Below are positions 8,170-16,463 of a DNA stretch of 27,211 nucleotides, piece by piece (position 1 is the stretch's first letter; every line of letters begins with the position of its first letter). Below the pieces are notes generated by a model that was not told the origin of the DNA, did no database searches, and worked only from the letters and a program-made list of their open reading frames with translations. This stretch comes from a virus: positions 1 to 27,211 of the IMG/VR virus record IMGVR_UViG_3300030102_001215; one strand, written 5' to 3'. The position numbers and the translations under genes were made by a program.

Positions 8170-8499
8170 TTAGTCTCGGTTAATTTCAAGTATTGATGCA
8201 ACTATATGTAATTCATTTGCATCTGCTGCTTGTGCTTTTAATACTTCATTTTCTTGTAAAATTAAAGGATGAGTCAATAACTCTGTTGTTGCTTTTGAAG
8301 CTATTGATTTGTCTTTAAACAAATTAAACACTGCTGATGCAGCATTTGTTATAGTAAAACTTATTGTAGACCCTGATCCAGCATCTTCAGATACTATAAT
8401 ACTTTTAATTATAGCTCTAGAATCAGATGGTGTTGTATATACGACAGTGTTATCTGTAGTAGTTAAATCTACTAATGAATTTTTATATATATTAGCCAC
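8170..8499 (-). CDS. Small beta-rich virion protein (109 aa, GTG start)
   Basis: A 109-aa protein starting at GTG (8497-8499): the reading begins MANIYKNSLVDLTTTDNTVV. It is Thr/Ser/Ala/Val-rich and beta-like throughout (SIIVSEDAGSGSTISFTITN around residues 34-53), a composition typical of small tail, neck or decoration proteins of marine phages. No named family is assigned. The start overlaps the last 8 bases of the 55-aa gene, which explains the lack of a free ribosome-binding site and suggests coupling. An internal ATG start would remove the conserved-looking N-terminus, so GTG is preferred. A 9-bp gap with its own Shine-Dalgarno separates it from the next gene. Confidence 0.7.
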   Translation of the reverse strand: MANIYKNSLVDLTTTDNTVVYTTPSDSRAIIKSIIVSEDAGSGSTISFTITNAASAVFNLFKDKSIASKATTELLTHPLILQENEVLKAQAADANELHIVASILEINRD

Positions 8500-8659
8500 T
8501 TACAAACCAAGAAAATCTTTCTTGCTCCTGTTTCTGTTCGTTTAAAAATGTAGAATTTAATTGTTCTACAACTAAAGCTATTGCTCTATTAATTTGTTTT
8601 TGGTTAGAGACATCATACTCTTCTTTAGGTTCAGGTATTCTTACTACTACTTTAGCCAT
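8492..8659 (-). CDS. Small protein of 55 aa nested by overlaps at both ends
   Basis: The minus-strand frame from ATG 8657-8659 to TAA 8492-8494 encodes 55 residues: a short Val/Arg/Pro start (MAKVVVRIPEPKEEYDVSNQ) and a long charged helix rich in Gln, Asn and Glu (about residues 20-49), ending in aromatic residues (FSWFV). It fills what would otherwise be the largest hole in the operon (8500-8651). It overlaps the preceding 555-aa gene by 8 bases and the following 109-aa GTG gene by 8 bases. The start is preceded by a weak GTAGGTAA element. The tidy fit on both sides is the main argument that it is real. Function unknown; perhaps a small coiled-coil assembly factor. Confidence 0.7.
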   Translation of the reverse strand: MAKVVVRIPEPKEEYDVSNQKQINRAIALVVEQLNSTFLNEQKQEQERFSWFVSG

Positions 8660-10319
8660 GCTTACCTACAAAATAACAAAGTGGTTCTAGTATTTTTCTA
8701 TACACTCTACCTAGTAAATGTACCTTGCCTCTTGATTCCTGACGTATGTCTATAGTTCTGTGAACTGCAATGTGTTCTAATATTTTTTTAACTATTTTAT
8801 TTGTTTTAGCAATTTTAACTAAAGGTAAAAATAATTTGTGATAACCTTTTTGATATTCAGGTGCTAAACCTTTTGAATGTTTTAACCAAATTTTATTTCT
8901 AAAAGATCCAAAGCCATATGATTCATTCATCATGGTGCAAACTATTTTATCTCTACTATTACTACTACTGTCATTACCACCACCAGTATTTCCTCTTGTA
9001 ATAGCATCTGTGTATGCATCTTTAGCCGTAGCAGTACCTTGACCTGCCGGACCACCTAAATTACTACCTTTACCACTAGCATAACCGCTTCCAGCATTAT
9101 AACCACTACCTGTAATACCAGGTCCATCATAAGTTCCAGCATCATCAAAATCAAAAGAACTTACATCCATATCTTTATCTATTCCTATAAAACCAGAGTT
9201 TCCTGGAGTTACACCTGGATTAAAACCTGCGTTATTATCATTATTACTACTAGGTATTTCAACGTCATCTATAATTCTATTTATGCCTTTATCTGCTAAT
9301 ATACTACCTGATGTTATTGGAGCGGTTAGAGCGGTTGGAGGTCCTTTTATTCCTGTTACGTTGCTGTAATCTGGATAATTAGACATTATTCCTTCATAAT
9401 CATTTAAATTTTTTCCTTCAATAATATTATTACTTACTATACTATTATCTGTTATAAATGATGGAATTTCAGAATCTTCCTCGTCTTCACCCATTATATC
9501 TTTAATGTCATATGTAGGATAACCATCTATACCATAATTACTAGAATCACCTTCTGTAGAAAATTCTTTATCTGCATCTAAAACATTTTGTACTTGATCT
9601 TGATAATCTTTACGAGCAGCTTCTTCTCCTTTATAGAATTTTCTTTTACTTTGAATCATTGAAGTCATTTCATTAGCTTTTTTTGCACCCTTTCCAACAA
9701 AAGTTCCTAATTTATCATCCCAAGTAGCATTATATTTATCACCTAATCTATTTAAATTATCTAAAGCTTTTTCAGCTTCTACTCCAACTCTTTCAGCATA
9801 ATTACCAAAAGCAGATCTAGTGTTTAATCCAAAAGGATCTTTTGATAACCCTGAATTATTTTCACCAAATACTGTTGGACCCGTATAACCCATTCTAGAT
9901 GCAATAAATGCTTGATCAGCTCTAGGTAATTCTCCATACTTATCAGGTAACAAAGATGTTATTCCAAATTTAGATGGAGTTCTATAACCTAAATTAACAA
10001 TGTCTTCAGCTGTTTGTGGTCTTCGCATTCCTAAATTATCTATTAAAAATTTATTTATTCCTGTAGGATCTTGAGATAAACGTTTTTGTCTATCAGATGT
10101 AATTTGACTAAAATTTGTTGAAAGATCAGAAGGATTATTAGAACCACCTCCGCCGCCACCGCCTCCACTTTGTACAGGTAATAATTTTTTTATAGGTTCT
10201 GGTACTATAGGTCCTGGAACTGGAGTTGGAATTCCAATACGAGGAGTTCTATCATACTTAAAAGTTTCAGGTAGTGCTCTGTTTAAATATTGTTGTGCTA
10301 GATCAAATAAAGTTGCCAT
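8652..10319 (-). CDS. Mosaic virion-region protein: polyglycine linker, disordered middle, conserved basic C-terminal domain (555 aa)
   Basis: Three parts are visible. Residues 1-50 are a helix plus a Pro-rich stretch; residues 52-59 are eight consecutive glycines. Residues about 60-455 are polar, Asn/Asp/Ser/Gly-rich and look largely disordered or repeat-like, with an acidic patch near residue 270. Residues 457-555 are quite different: a basic, aromatic, helical domain beginning DKIVCTMMNESYGFGSFRNK and ending KILEPLCYFVGKHG. I recognise this type of C-terminal domain from other marine and alphaproteobacterial phage proteins, where it has no assigned function. The start overlaps the tail-hub stop (TAATG) and the stop overlaps the 55-aa gene. 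Position next to the hub suggests a tail or needle component; function unproven. Confidence 0.65.
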   Translation of the reverse strand: MATLFDLAQQYLNRALPETFKYDRTPRIGIPTPVPGPIVPEPIKKLLPVQSGGGGGGGGSNNPSDLSTNFSQITSDRQKRLSQDPTGINKFLIDNLGMRRPQTAEDIVNLGYRTPSKFGITSLLPDKYGELPRADQAFIASRMGYTGPTVFGENNSGLSKDPFGLNTRSAFGNYAERVGVEAEKALDNLNRLGDKYNATWDDKLGTFVGKGAKKANEMTSMIQSKRKFYKGEEAARKDYQDQVQNVLDADKEFSTEGDSSNYGIDGYPTYDIKDIMGEDEEDSEIPSFITDNSIVSNNIIEGKNLNDYEGIMSNYPDYSNVTGIKGPPTALTAPITSGSILADKGINRIIDDVEIPSSNNDNNAGFNPGVTPGNSGFIGIDKDMDVSSFDFDDAGTYDGPGITGSGYNAGSGYASGKGSNLGGPAGQGTATAKDAYTDAITRGNTGGGNDSSSNSRDKIVCTMMNESYGFGSFRNKIWLKHSKGLAPEYQKGYHKLFLPLVKIAKTNKIVKKILEHIAVHRTIDIRQESRGKVHLLGRVYRKILEPLCYFVGKHG

Positions 10320-12232
10320 TATCTACGTCCGTCTGGTTGTATATCTATTTTTAATGTACCAAAACGCCAAGACTCACTAACATCAGTATTTTCTATCTTG
10401 ATATTAACAAACCGGCCTCTGGCTCTTGTATCCTTTTTATCAGTACTTGCAGTAATTGTAAAGGGACTTAGAGAAGTAGTTGTATCTGATTGTTGAGGAT
10501 ATCGTTTAACAGCAAGGGTTACTTTTGCATTACCTTGTAAGTCTTTAAAATCAGGTATAAATCTTCTCATAGCTAAGAATACATCACCTGCAGTACCTTC
10601 ACTTTGTATATCAAAATCATACGATTTTACAAATGATGTGACAGTTGTTGTACTACCATTTGGATTTACTTGATCAGTCCCTACTTCATGTTCAAATAAA
10701 ATAGTTTGACCTAAACCCGATTGTCCAACAATTACAGGAAAAGTACCTGTAGCTGAATGATTAAATTTAGTAGCTGAAGGTTTAGGATATACACTAGCAT
10801 CAATCCAAGATGTTCTAGCTTCAGTTCCTATATACCAAACACCACCTTCTACTTTTTCTCCATAGTTTAAAACTACATATTGATCATTATAATCAGAACT
10901 AGTTGATGGATAATACCAAACAACTTCTGTAAACTGATTATTTAATCCAGCATAAATTTGTTGACCTTTAGTAGTATCTGCTTGATCATAAACATAATCT
11001 TCAACAGAACATGGTAAAGATTTAACTGTACCATCAAACATAAAGAAACCATTATTAGACATCCAAAAAGCAACACCGTCAATTTCAACAGCTGCATTTT
11101 TACCAATCAATCCACAGTTAGTACCAACTTGTTCAAAACCAAATGTAAAAGGTGCACCAATAAATTTCATTGTGTATAAAGCATTATCTGTCCAAACAAG
11201 AATTACTTCTTTTGCTTTTAATGAACCTATAATTTTTGTACCATCTTGTAGTCTTTGTGAACCTGCTGAGTTAATAGCTGTTGGTGTATAATCGTTTATA
11301 TCTTCTTGATCAGAGAATCTAATAAACATATCATCTTGCGTAGATGTATCTCCAATAGTTGTTTCAGTACCTAAATGAATCAAGTGACGTGTTGTAGGTG
11401 AAACTAAAGATACTCTAGTTGCTGTTGGATTAGCTGATGTAGAAAATCCTGAAGTTGATGTAGATGCTCTTACTGTTAATCTTGAAGCGTCCCCCGCATT
11501 CCATGTAAAAGTTTTTCCATTTGCAATTGTTGCAATTAATACTTGACCAAAATTACTTAAACTCCAGAGGCCTGGTTCCAGACTAACATCTGATGCTGAA
11601 GCTGCTTCTCCCCATGCTCCACTACCCCATGTATCAATACCCCAACCATAACCATATGATTGTTCTGCAGGTCCAACTTGTTCATAAGGTTTGACTTGTA
11701 AACTACCACCTGTTGAAACTGTTGCTGTTGCATTAGAGCTTTGTGTAATTGTAAATACACTTGTACTTGTAATAGAAGTTACTTGAAATAATTTATCTTC
11801 AAAATCAGAGTTTTGATAACCTGTACCACCTGGTAAAGTTACGTTATCTAATAATACAATATCACCAGCAGATAAACCATGATTTGATTTTGTTATAGAA
11901 CAAACAGCAGAGTTATTAGTTGTTGCAATAGTGCAAGAAGCTAATGTAGCTTTTAAAGGTGTGATGTCATAAAGTTGACCTTCAAAATATATAAGTAAAA
12001 ATTTATCTGTACCTATTGCAATATATCTATTTCCATCTAAATCTACAAAAGCAAACTGACGTCTTGCAACACCTACAATTGTATCTGTAACTAATGATGA
12101 CCAACCACCAACTTTCTCAGGTAGTCCATATCTAAATCTTGTATTATCACAATCAATCCATCTGTTTTCAGCACCAGATGCAGTGTCTTGTTTATCTATT
12201 CCAGGTAAGACTTTAAAATCAATTAGAGCCAT
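10319..12232 (-). CDS. Tail hub / packaged-DNA stabilization protein, P22 gp10-like
   Basis: A 637-aa beta-rich protein. The N-terminus (IDFKVLPGIDKQDTASGAEN, near residues 4-23, then NTRFRYGLPEKVGGW) matches the opening typical of the phage stabilization/hub family that P22 gp10 belongs to. The remainder contains repeated aromatic beta-strand blades such as GNRYIAIGTDKFLLIY and VAFWMSNNGFFMFDG, consistent with a propeller-like fold. In P22-like phages the hub follows gp4 in the tail, plugs packaged DNA and carries the needle and spikes. The presence of gp4-like and adaptor genes upstream in this operon supports the call. At 637 aa it is longer than P22 gp10 (about 470 aa). SD AGGAG lies 8 bases before ATG 12232; an out-of-frame ATG at 12239 is ignored. 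Confidence 0.7.
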   Translation of the reverse strand: MALIDFKVLPGIDKQDTASGAENRWIDCDNTRFRYGLPEKVGGWSSLVTDTIVGVARRQFAFVDLDGNRYIAIGTDKFLLIYFEGQLYDITPLKATLASCTIATTNNSAVCSITKSNHGLSAGDIVLLDNVTLPGGTGYQNSDFEDKLFQVTSITSTSVFTITQSSNATATVSTGGSLQVKPYEQVGPAEQSYGYGWGIDTWGSGAWGEAASASDVSLEPGLWSLSNFGQVLIATIANGKTFTWNAGDASRLTVRASTSTSGFSTSANPTATRVSLVSPTTRHLIHLGTETTIGDTSTQDDMFIRFSDQEDINDYTPTAINSAGSQRLQDGTKIIGSLKAKEVILVWTDNALYTMKFIGAPFTFGFEQVGTNCGLIGKNAAVEIDGVAFWMSNNGFFMFDGTVKSLPCSVEDYVYDQADTTKGQQIYAGLNNQFTEVVWYYPSTSSDYNDQYVVLNYGEKVEGGVWYIGTEARTSWIDASVYPKPSATKFNHSATGTFPVIVGQSGLGQTILFEHEVGTDQVNPNGSTTTVTSFVKSYDFDIQSEGTAGDVFLAMRRFIPDFKDLQGNAKVTLAVKRYPQQSDTTTSLSPFTITASTDKKDTRARGRFVNIKIENTDVSESWRFGTLKIDIQPDGRR

Positions 12233-12243
12233 GGTCCATGCTC

Positions 12244-12963
12244 CTATATATTATCTTTGTATATCCAGCCTCTAGTTGCATTGACATACACTAAAGTAAA
12301 TGCAGCACCATTAGCATTAACCACTAAGTTAGAAGCTGCTCCTAATATGTTTGAACTGTTTCTACCAATTGTTAAATTGTTAGATGCAAAAGCATTACCA
12401 CTGTCTATAAAATGTACTTCATTACCTATTGCAGGAGATGCCGGTAAGTTAATTGTAACTGCAGTACCAATACCACTTCCTGATGTGTTTATTAATAATT
12501 GATCACCATTAACTGCTGTATAAGTAGAAGGTGGTGTGTAGTATCCTTTTGTTTGTAATTTTCCTGTAATGTTTGTGCCATCAGAATATAAAACTGTTGT
12601 TGATCCTACCGGTAAAGTAACACCTGTTCCTGAAACTGTTTTAACTGTTAATGTAAAATTAGAAGAAGATCTAGCTGTTGCATCTTCTATAATAAAAACT
12701 CTTTCGGCACCATCAGGCATAGTAACTGTTCTAGCTGCTGTTAAAGTTCCTGTTAATTTGTAGTATAAATTTTTACCATTTGCTGTTGCATGATTAGCTA
12801 AAGATAAAGCAACGTCTGCTCCACCTACTGCAAGTGATAGATAACCACTAGCTGCTTGTTCTAAAATTTGTAAGTTTGTATTAGTAATAGTTCCCCATGT
12901 ACCAGATTTTTCACCTGTTGTTATGAGTTCTAGTTTTAAGTCTGTTGATGTACTTGATGCCAT
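12244..12963 (-). CDS. Fibre-like virion protein with SGTWG N-terminal motif (239 aa)
   Basis: The N-terminus (residues 1-40) has the motif SGTWGTITNTNLQILEQAASG, trimmed here, which is common at the start of marine cyanophage and pelagiphage tail fibre or baseplate proteins and probably forms the virion-attachment or trimerisation segment. The rest is Thr/Ser/Gly/Asn-rich beta sequence typical of a fibre shaft and tip, ending in an aromatic strand (TLVYVNATRGWIY). No enzyme motif is visible. A clear Shine-Dalgarno sequence (TAGGAG) precedes ATG 12963. It follows the repeat proteins and precedes the tail hub, which suggests a fibre or spike attached to the tail. The host-recognition role is inference. 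Confidence 0.65.
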   Translation of the reverse strand: MASSTSTDLKLELITTGEKSGTWGTITNTNLQILEQAASGYLSLAVGGADVALSLANHATANGKNLYYKLTGTLTAARTVTMPDGAERVFIIEDATARSSSNFTLTVKTVSGTGVTLPVGSTTVLYSDGTNITGKLQTKGYYTPPSTYTAVNGDQLLINTSGSGIGTAVTINLPASPAIGNEVHFIDSGNAFASNNLTIGRNSSNILGAASNLVVNANGAAFTLVYVNATRGWIYKDNI

Positions 12964-12970
12964 AATTCTC

Positions 12971-13219
12971 CTATGCGTCGGGGTCTATCGGGACCCAAAC
13001 TTGATTTACTCCTGGTGGTATTGGGTTCCATGATATCACACTTACAGGGTTATTTGCAAGGTTAATTTGTTGTCCTGTAACGTTTACAGTAGTAATTAAA
13101 TCTACTGTTGTATTACCTATTGCTATATTTAATCTATTACCGTTAGCTAATACAGTGATATTCTGTATACCGACTCCGGCAAAAGTAGTTGATGCAAAAG
13201 GTGTTGCTCCAAAAAACAT
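12971..13219 (-). CDS. Miniature paralogue of the adjacent repeat protein (82 aa)
   Basis: The start chosen is ATG 13217-13219, giving MFFGATPFASTTFAGVG, because the upstream neighbour begins MYFGATPFASAAFSDVG: the two heads align residue for residue. A longer frame to 13276 adds 19 residues that merely overlap the neighbour and look non-homologous. After the head come only two to three beta repeats (NGNRLNIAIGN and TGQQINLANN types), then a tail W-x-PIPPGVNQVWVPI matching the neighbour's W-x-x-VVPGVSQTWTRI. So head and tail are kept while about eight repeats are missing. It is coupled by TAATG to the 277-aa gene. Likely a short fibre or decoration subunit that can share the partner's docking head; the role is inferred. 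Confidence 0.7.
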   Translation of the reverse strand: MFFGATPFASTTFAGVGIQNITVLANGNRLNIAIGNTTVDLITTVNVTGQQINLANNPVSVISWNPIPPGVNQVWVPIDPDA

Positions 13220-14052
13220 TACGGTGTTTGAATCCTTGTCCAAGTTTGTGAGACGCCTGGTACTACACCGTCCCATTGTTTAATATTAATAGAAGTAGGT
13301 ACCGCTACTTCTAACTCACTACCTGTAGGTAATACAGTTGCTTTAGCTTTAATAGTTACTGTTCCTGTAGATAAGTTTTGTCTATTAGTTGTAACAATAG
13401 CTGTTGCATTAGCTTTGGTTGTAGCATTTCCAATAGCAATTTCAATGCCACTTCCTGTAGGTGTAATTGTTGCTCCTGCAACAATTGTAACATCACCTGT
13501 TTCTGCATTGATTCTTGATCCCTGAGGCAAGACTCCTGCTGCTGCAGTTGTTGTAACTGTTCCGGTATCTGCATTGATTCTTGATCCTGTTACATTGTAT
13601 TTAAATGCAAGTGTAACTGTGCCAGTAGCCTCATTGATTCTTGATCCTGTTGGAATGATTGTTGCTTTACCAACAGTTGCAACTGATCCTGTATTTAAAT
13701 TTAATCTGTTACCGGATACACCTACTACATCAATAGCTTTAGCTATTCCTGTATCAATTTCATAACCATTACCAGTAACACCAAAGTTAGCTGCTGCTGA
13801 AACAGTGACAGAACCTGTAGAGAAATTTAATCTTTGACCTGTTGGAGATACAGTTTGATTGACGTTAATTTCAACATTACCAATTGTAGTATTTAATCTA
13901 CTACCTGTAGGTAATACTAAAGCGTCTGCAATGAGTGTTGGATTGCCTGTAGACTCATTGATTCGTGAGCCAAGGACATTGACGAATGCATTGGGGTTAA
14001 AGCCTACATCTGAAAATGCAGCTGAGGCGAAAGGTGTTGCGCCAAAGTACAT
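13219..14052 (-). CDS. Tandem-repeat beta protein, probable fibre or stalk (277 aa)
   Basis: After a 17-residue head (MYFGATPFASAAFSDVG) the protein is nearly all tandem repeats of 20-23 residues with the consensus PTGSRxNxxTGxVTxxAxAxV; I count about eleven units, including clear ones with GSRINESTG, GSRLNTTIG, GQRLNFSTG, GNRLNLNTG, GSRINEATG, GSRINADTG and GSRINAETG. Such regular short beta repeats usually build a beta-solenoid or stacked fibre. The tail (residues about 256-277) ends in a W-D-G-V-VPGVSQTW motif shared with the 82-aa neighbour. The gene sits 6 bases after the last cassette C gene. It has an AAGG element 9 bases before the ATG. It belongs to no family I can name; a fibre or adhesin stalk is the likely role. 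Confidence 0.7.
   Translation of the reverse strand: MYFGATPFASAAFSDVGFNPNAFVNVLGSRINESTGNPTLIADALVLPTGSRLNTTIGNVEINVNQTVSPTGQRLNFSTGSVTVSAAANFGVTGNGYEIDTGIAKAIDVVGVSGNRLNLNTGSVATVGKATIIPTGSRINEATGTVTLAFKYNVTGSRINADTGTVTTTAAAGVLPQGSRINAETGDVTIVAGATITPTGSGIEIAIGNATTKANATAIVTTNRQNLSTGTVTIKAKATVLPTGSELEVAVPTSINIKQWDGVVPGVSQTWTRIQTP
13300..13990 (-). repeat. Coding tandem repeats of about 60-69 bp
   Basis: The DNA under the 277-aa gene shows in-frame repeats. The plus-strand word CATTGATTCTTGATCC begins at 13506, 13572 and 13632 (66 and 60 bp apart, that is 22 and 20 codons), and the second and third copies agree over 19 bp; a diverged copy lies near 13956. Near-identity at the base level in only some units points to recent local expansion, by slippage or unequal recombination. 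Confidence 0.75.
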
Positions 14053-14058
14053 GGCGGG

Positions 14059-15096
14059 CTACCTTGCCGTCGCCGGAATATTATTACTGCCAACAAGGGG
14101 TGCTTCTGCAAATGCCATGTAAATCATATTTCCACCACTTGTATTTACTCTTCCACTATTTCTTCTAATTTTAAAACCATTTGAAAGTAAATCTAAATCA
14201 TCATCTGTTGATTCAACAGCAGTATCATTTGCAAAAAGAGGATTATTATCTACATTAAAACCAGTTCTTTTGTTATCATATATAGTCCATGTATCTGTAT
14301 CATCTGTTCTTTTAATCATAATCCAAGAAGGTTTAAATCCTGTATAAACAAATGCTCCATTTGCATTTCCATTACCAGTATATTTTCCAAACTTGCTGTA
14401 ACCTTGTTTCTCTGCGAAGCAGTAGGCTATGTAATCATCTCCACTTTTATTTACTGTATTATTACTACCTACTAAAAATGTGCTTGAAGTTGGAACATTG
14501 TCAAAATTACCACTATCAGTAGCTACTGCATTAGTAGCATCAAGATATAAATATTTTGCATGACTACCTAAACTTGCATGATAAACTCCCCAATTATAAG
14601 CACCATCCATACTTTTTACTATCATCACTTTAGGAACTACACCTAAACCATGACCAATAGTAGCACCTGCATTAGCATTACCTGTATATTTAACAATACT
14701 AAATCCTGCTGCTGTGTTTGCTGATACAGTTGATGTTATATTTCCATCTGTATTAGATGAACCTGCACCATTTGCTTTCCAGTTCCAAGTGACAGGTGTT
14801 CCTGTACCACAGTCTAATTGACTGCTAGTACCATAAGTATAACCATTTGTAGCAAAAGATAAAAAATCTGAAGATGTTCCATTTCCAGTAAGTCCAGTAG
14901 AACTATTGTTACATATAAGATATTTAGTTACACCTCTAATAGCATCTAATAAACCATGGTCGCCTGTTATAGTTCTATTTTTAAACCATATAAAATCTGG
15001 TTGAAAATTTAAGTCTGAAACTGAACCTGCACCAGACGCAGAGTAAGTTCTTATATCAAAGTAATCTATAGATTTATTAATTGTTGTGTATGCCAT
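14059..15096 (-). CDS. Cassette C1: DUF7483-like fibre/adhesin protein (345 aa)
   Basis: Paralogous to C2 (17623-18669) and C3 (20795-21868): shared start MAYTTINK, shared core YIAYCFAEKQGYSKFGKYTG, shared end PATAR. Inside, one unit of about 85-100 residues occurs three times: near 30-110 (FQPDFIWFKNR ... VTWNWKANG), 150-230 (GVVPKVMIVK ... YIAYCFAEK) and 250-335 (GFKPSWIMIKR ... IYMAFAEAP). Each unit has F/G-x-P-x4-IK early, a W/Y-x-I/V-Y-D/H strand, and a Y-I-A/Y-FAE-type end, which suggests lectin-like jelly-roll folds. I place it in the DUF7483 family of marine phage tail proteins from memory. No catalytic residues are evident. It is coupled to B1 by TAATG. Host binding is inferred. Confidence 0.75.
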   Translation of the reverse strand: MAYTTINKSIDYFDIRTYSASGAGSVSDLNFQPDFIWFKNRTITGDHGLLDAIRGVTKYLICNNSSTGLTGNGTSSDFLSFATNGYTYGTSSQLDCGTGTPVTWNWKANGAGSSNTDGNITSTVSANTAAGFSIVKYTGNANAGATIGHGLGVVPKVMIVKSMDGAYNWGVYHASLGSHAKYLYLDATNAVATDSGNFDNVPTSSTFLVGSNNTVNKSGDDYIAYCFAEKQGYSKFGKYTGNGNANGAFVYTGFKPSWIMIKRTDDTDTWTIYDNKRTGFNVDNNPLFANDTAVESTDDDLDLLSNGFKIRRNSGRVNTSGGNMIYMAFAEAPLVGSNNIPATAR

Positions 15097-16463
15097 TATA
15101 AATTTAATCCTTTGGTTGATATAGCTGTGTAACCAGATGGTACATCATACTCAAAAATTCCATTATTACTAGCATTAGTTCCTGCGCTAGATACTGCTGT
15201 TGTTCCTATGTACCCATTACCAAAATTAAATTGACCTGTAGTACCATTATAATTAGAATATGCAGGTAGCATAGCAATACCACTTGTAAATGTGGCACTT
15301 ATATTAATTCCACCGGTTCCTGTTGCACCAGATGTTGGATCTCCACTTTTAAACCAAGTTCCATTTTTTCCTATGTACATAAATTTATTATCCATATCGA
15401 CAGCAAAATTAATATAATCATTTGCTGAAAATGATGTGTTTCCCATTCCTGAAGCATTCCAACCAGAAATATCTGCATTATTAAATCTTGCTCTTATTGT
15501 TCCATTATCTACATAAGCAGAATAACCCATTCCACCATAATCAATAGTATAAATACCACTCTGACTAAAATTACCATTATCAGGAACAATGCCTGGCATA
15601 TGATATGTTCCACCTACTAACTGATATTCCCAATACCATTTTCCAGAATATGCACCAATAGTACCAACACATCCTTGCCAATTAGAATTAGCATCTGCAA
15701 CTTTTGTATTACCATTAGAAAATGTTCCACTTCTTGGTGCGATACCTAAAAGATGATTAGGGTTCAGAGTACAAAAAACATTGCTTGGACAATCTTCTGT
15801 TTTTGTAAGTGTACCACCACCAACTGAAAAATTATTAGAATTAGAAGAACTGTCTGTTACTGAATTACCATCTTTTAAAATAAAATATCCCTTAGTTCCA
15901 TAAGTAACATTTGGTGCAGTATTTATTTTCCATTCTCCCGTCGTAGCATCGGTGGAACCGAATGCTGATGCGTCATAAGCAGTTCCTTGAGTGTAATGAG
16001 CATGAGACATTACACATCCTAAATACATGGCTCCATCACCTCTTTGTCCATAATGTGAAGCATAGCCTGCTCCACCATCAATACCAAGGTCAAGATTTTG
16101 AGAAGGATAACTTACTGCAGCAAGGCTAGTTTCCTGTACTCCATTAACATAAACTTTTATTCTGTTACTATCAGTTGCTTGTGTTGTATCAAATGCACAA
16201 ACTATATGATACCAAGCATTAATATCTCTAAATTTTCTATTACTTTGCCAATTTAAAGTTTGTGACGAATTAGCATATTCTTGAATTTTTAATGTATCAT
16301 CTGTGTTAAATCTAATATGAAAATAATAATTATTATTTAGTCTATGACAAAAAATAGCTCCTTCAACACCTAAGTCTGTTTTTTTTATCCATTGTGATAA
16401 AGTAAATGTTTTTCTGTTTCCTTGTGGATCTACTTCATTTCTTGTTAAATATGTATTAGCCAT
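15096..16463 (-). CDS. Cassette B1: LamG-like plus SPRY-like fibre protein (455 aa)
   Basis: Residues about 15-165 form a concanavalin A/LamG-type domain, recognised by FTLSQWIKK, the strand pair AWYHIVCAFDTT (84-95) and RIKVYVNGVQ (101-110), and MSHAHYTQGTAY. Residues about 235-445 resemble a SPRY/B30.2 domain: GKWYWEYQL (274-282), YINFAVDMDNKFMYIGKNGTW (trimmed, 350-370) and the terminal FEYDVPSGYTAISTKGLNL. Both folds bind sugars or proteins, so this is a probable receptor-binding protein at the tail or fibre. B2 (18675-20018) and B3 (21868-23202) share the same domain order and ending. Coupled by TAATG on both sides; no separate Shine-Dalgarno sequence. The actual ligand cannot be read from sequence. 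Confidence 0.75.
   Translation of the reverse strand: MANTYLTRNEVDPQGNRKTFTLSQWIKKTDLGVEGAIFCHRLNNNYYFHIRFNTDDTLKIQEYANSSQTLNWQSNRKFRDINAWYHIVCAFDTTQATDSNRIKVYVNGVQETSLAAVSYPSQNLDLGIDGGAGYASHYGQRGDGAMYLGCVMSHAHYTQGTAYDASAFGSTDATTGEWKINTAPNVTYGTKGYFILKDGNSVTDSSSNSNNFSVGGGTLTKTEDCPSNVFCTLNPNHLLGIAPRSGTFSNGNTKVADANSNWQGCVGTIGAYSGKWYWEYQLVGGTYHMPGIVPDNGNFSQSGIYTIDYGGMGYSAYVDNGTIRARFNNADISGWNASGMGNTSFSANDYINFAVDMDNKFMYIGKNGTWFKSGDPTSGATGTGGINISATFTSGIAMLPAYSNYNGTTGQFNFGNGYIGTTAVSSAGTNASNNGIFEYDVPSGYTAISTKGLNL

Noticed and set aside
8309-8545. Plus-strand 78-codon frame opposite the 109-aa and 55-aa genes
   Set aside because: It lies opposite two better supported minus-strand genes and has hydrophobic, low-complexity content without a start signal.
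13220-13276. A 19-residue N-terminal extension of the 82-aa gene to ATG 13276
   Set aside because: It overlaps the neighbouring gene, is not homologous to anything around it, and the internal ATG at 13219 gives a head that aligns with the upstream paralogue and a TAATG junction.
13356-13574. Gln/Leu-rich minus-strand frame in the repeat gene
   Set aside because: An out-of-frame reading of the same DNA repeats; composition is produced by the repeat, not by selection.
13300-13990. Tandem repeats as a CRISPR array
   Set aside because: The repeats are in-frame coding units with related, not unique, spacers and no cas genes are nearby.
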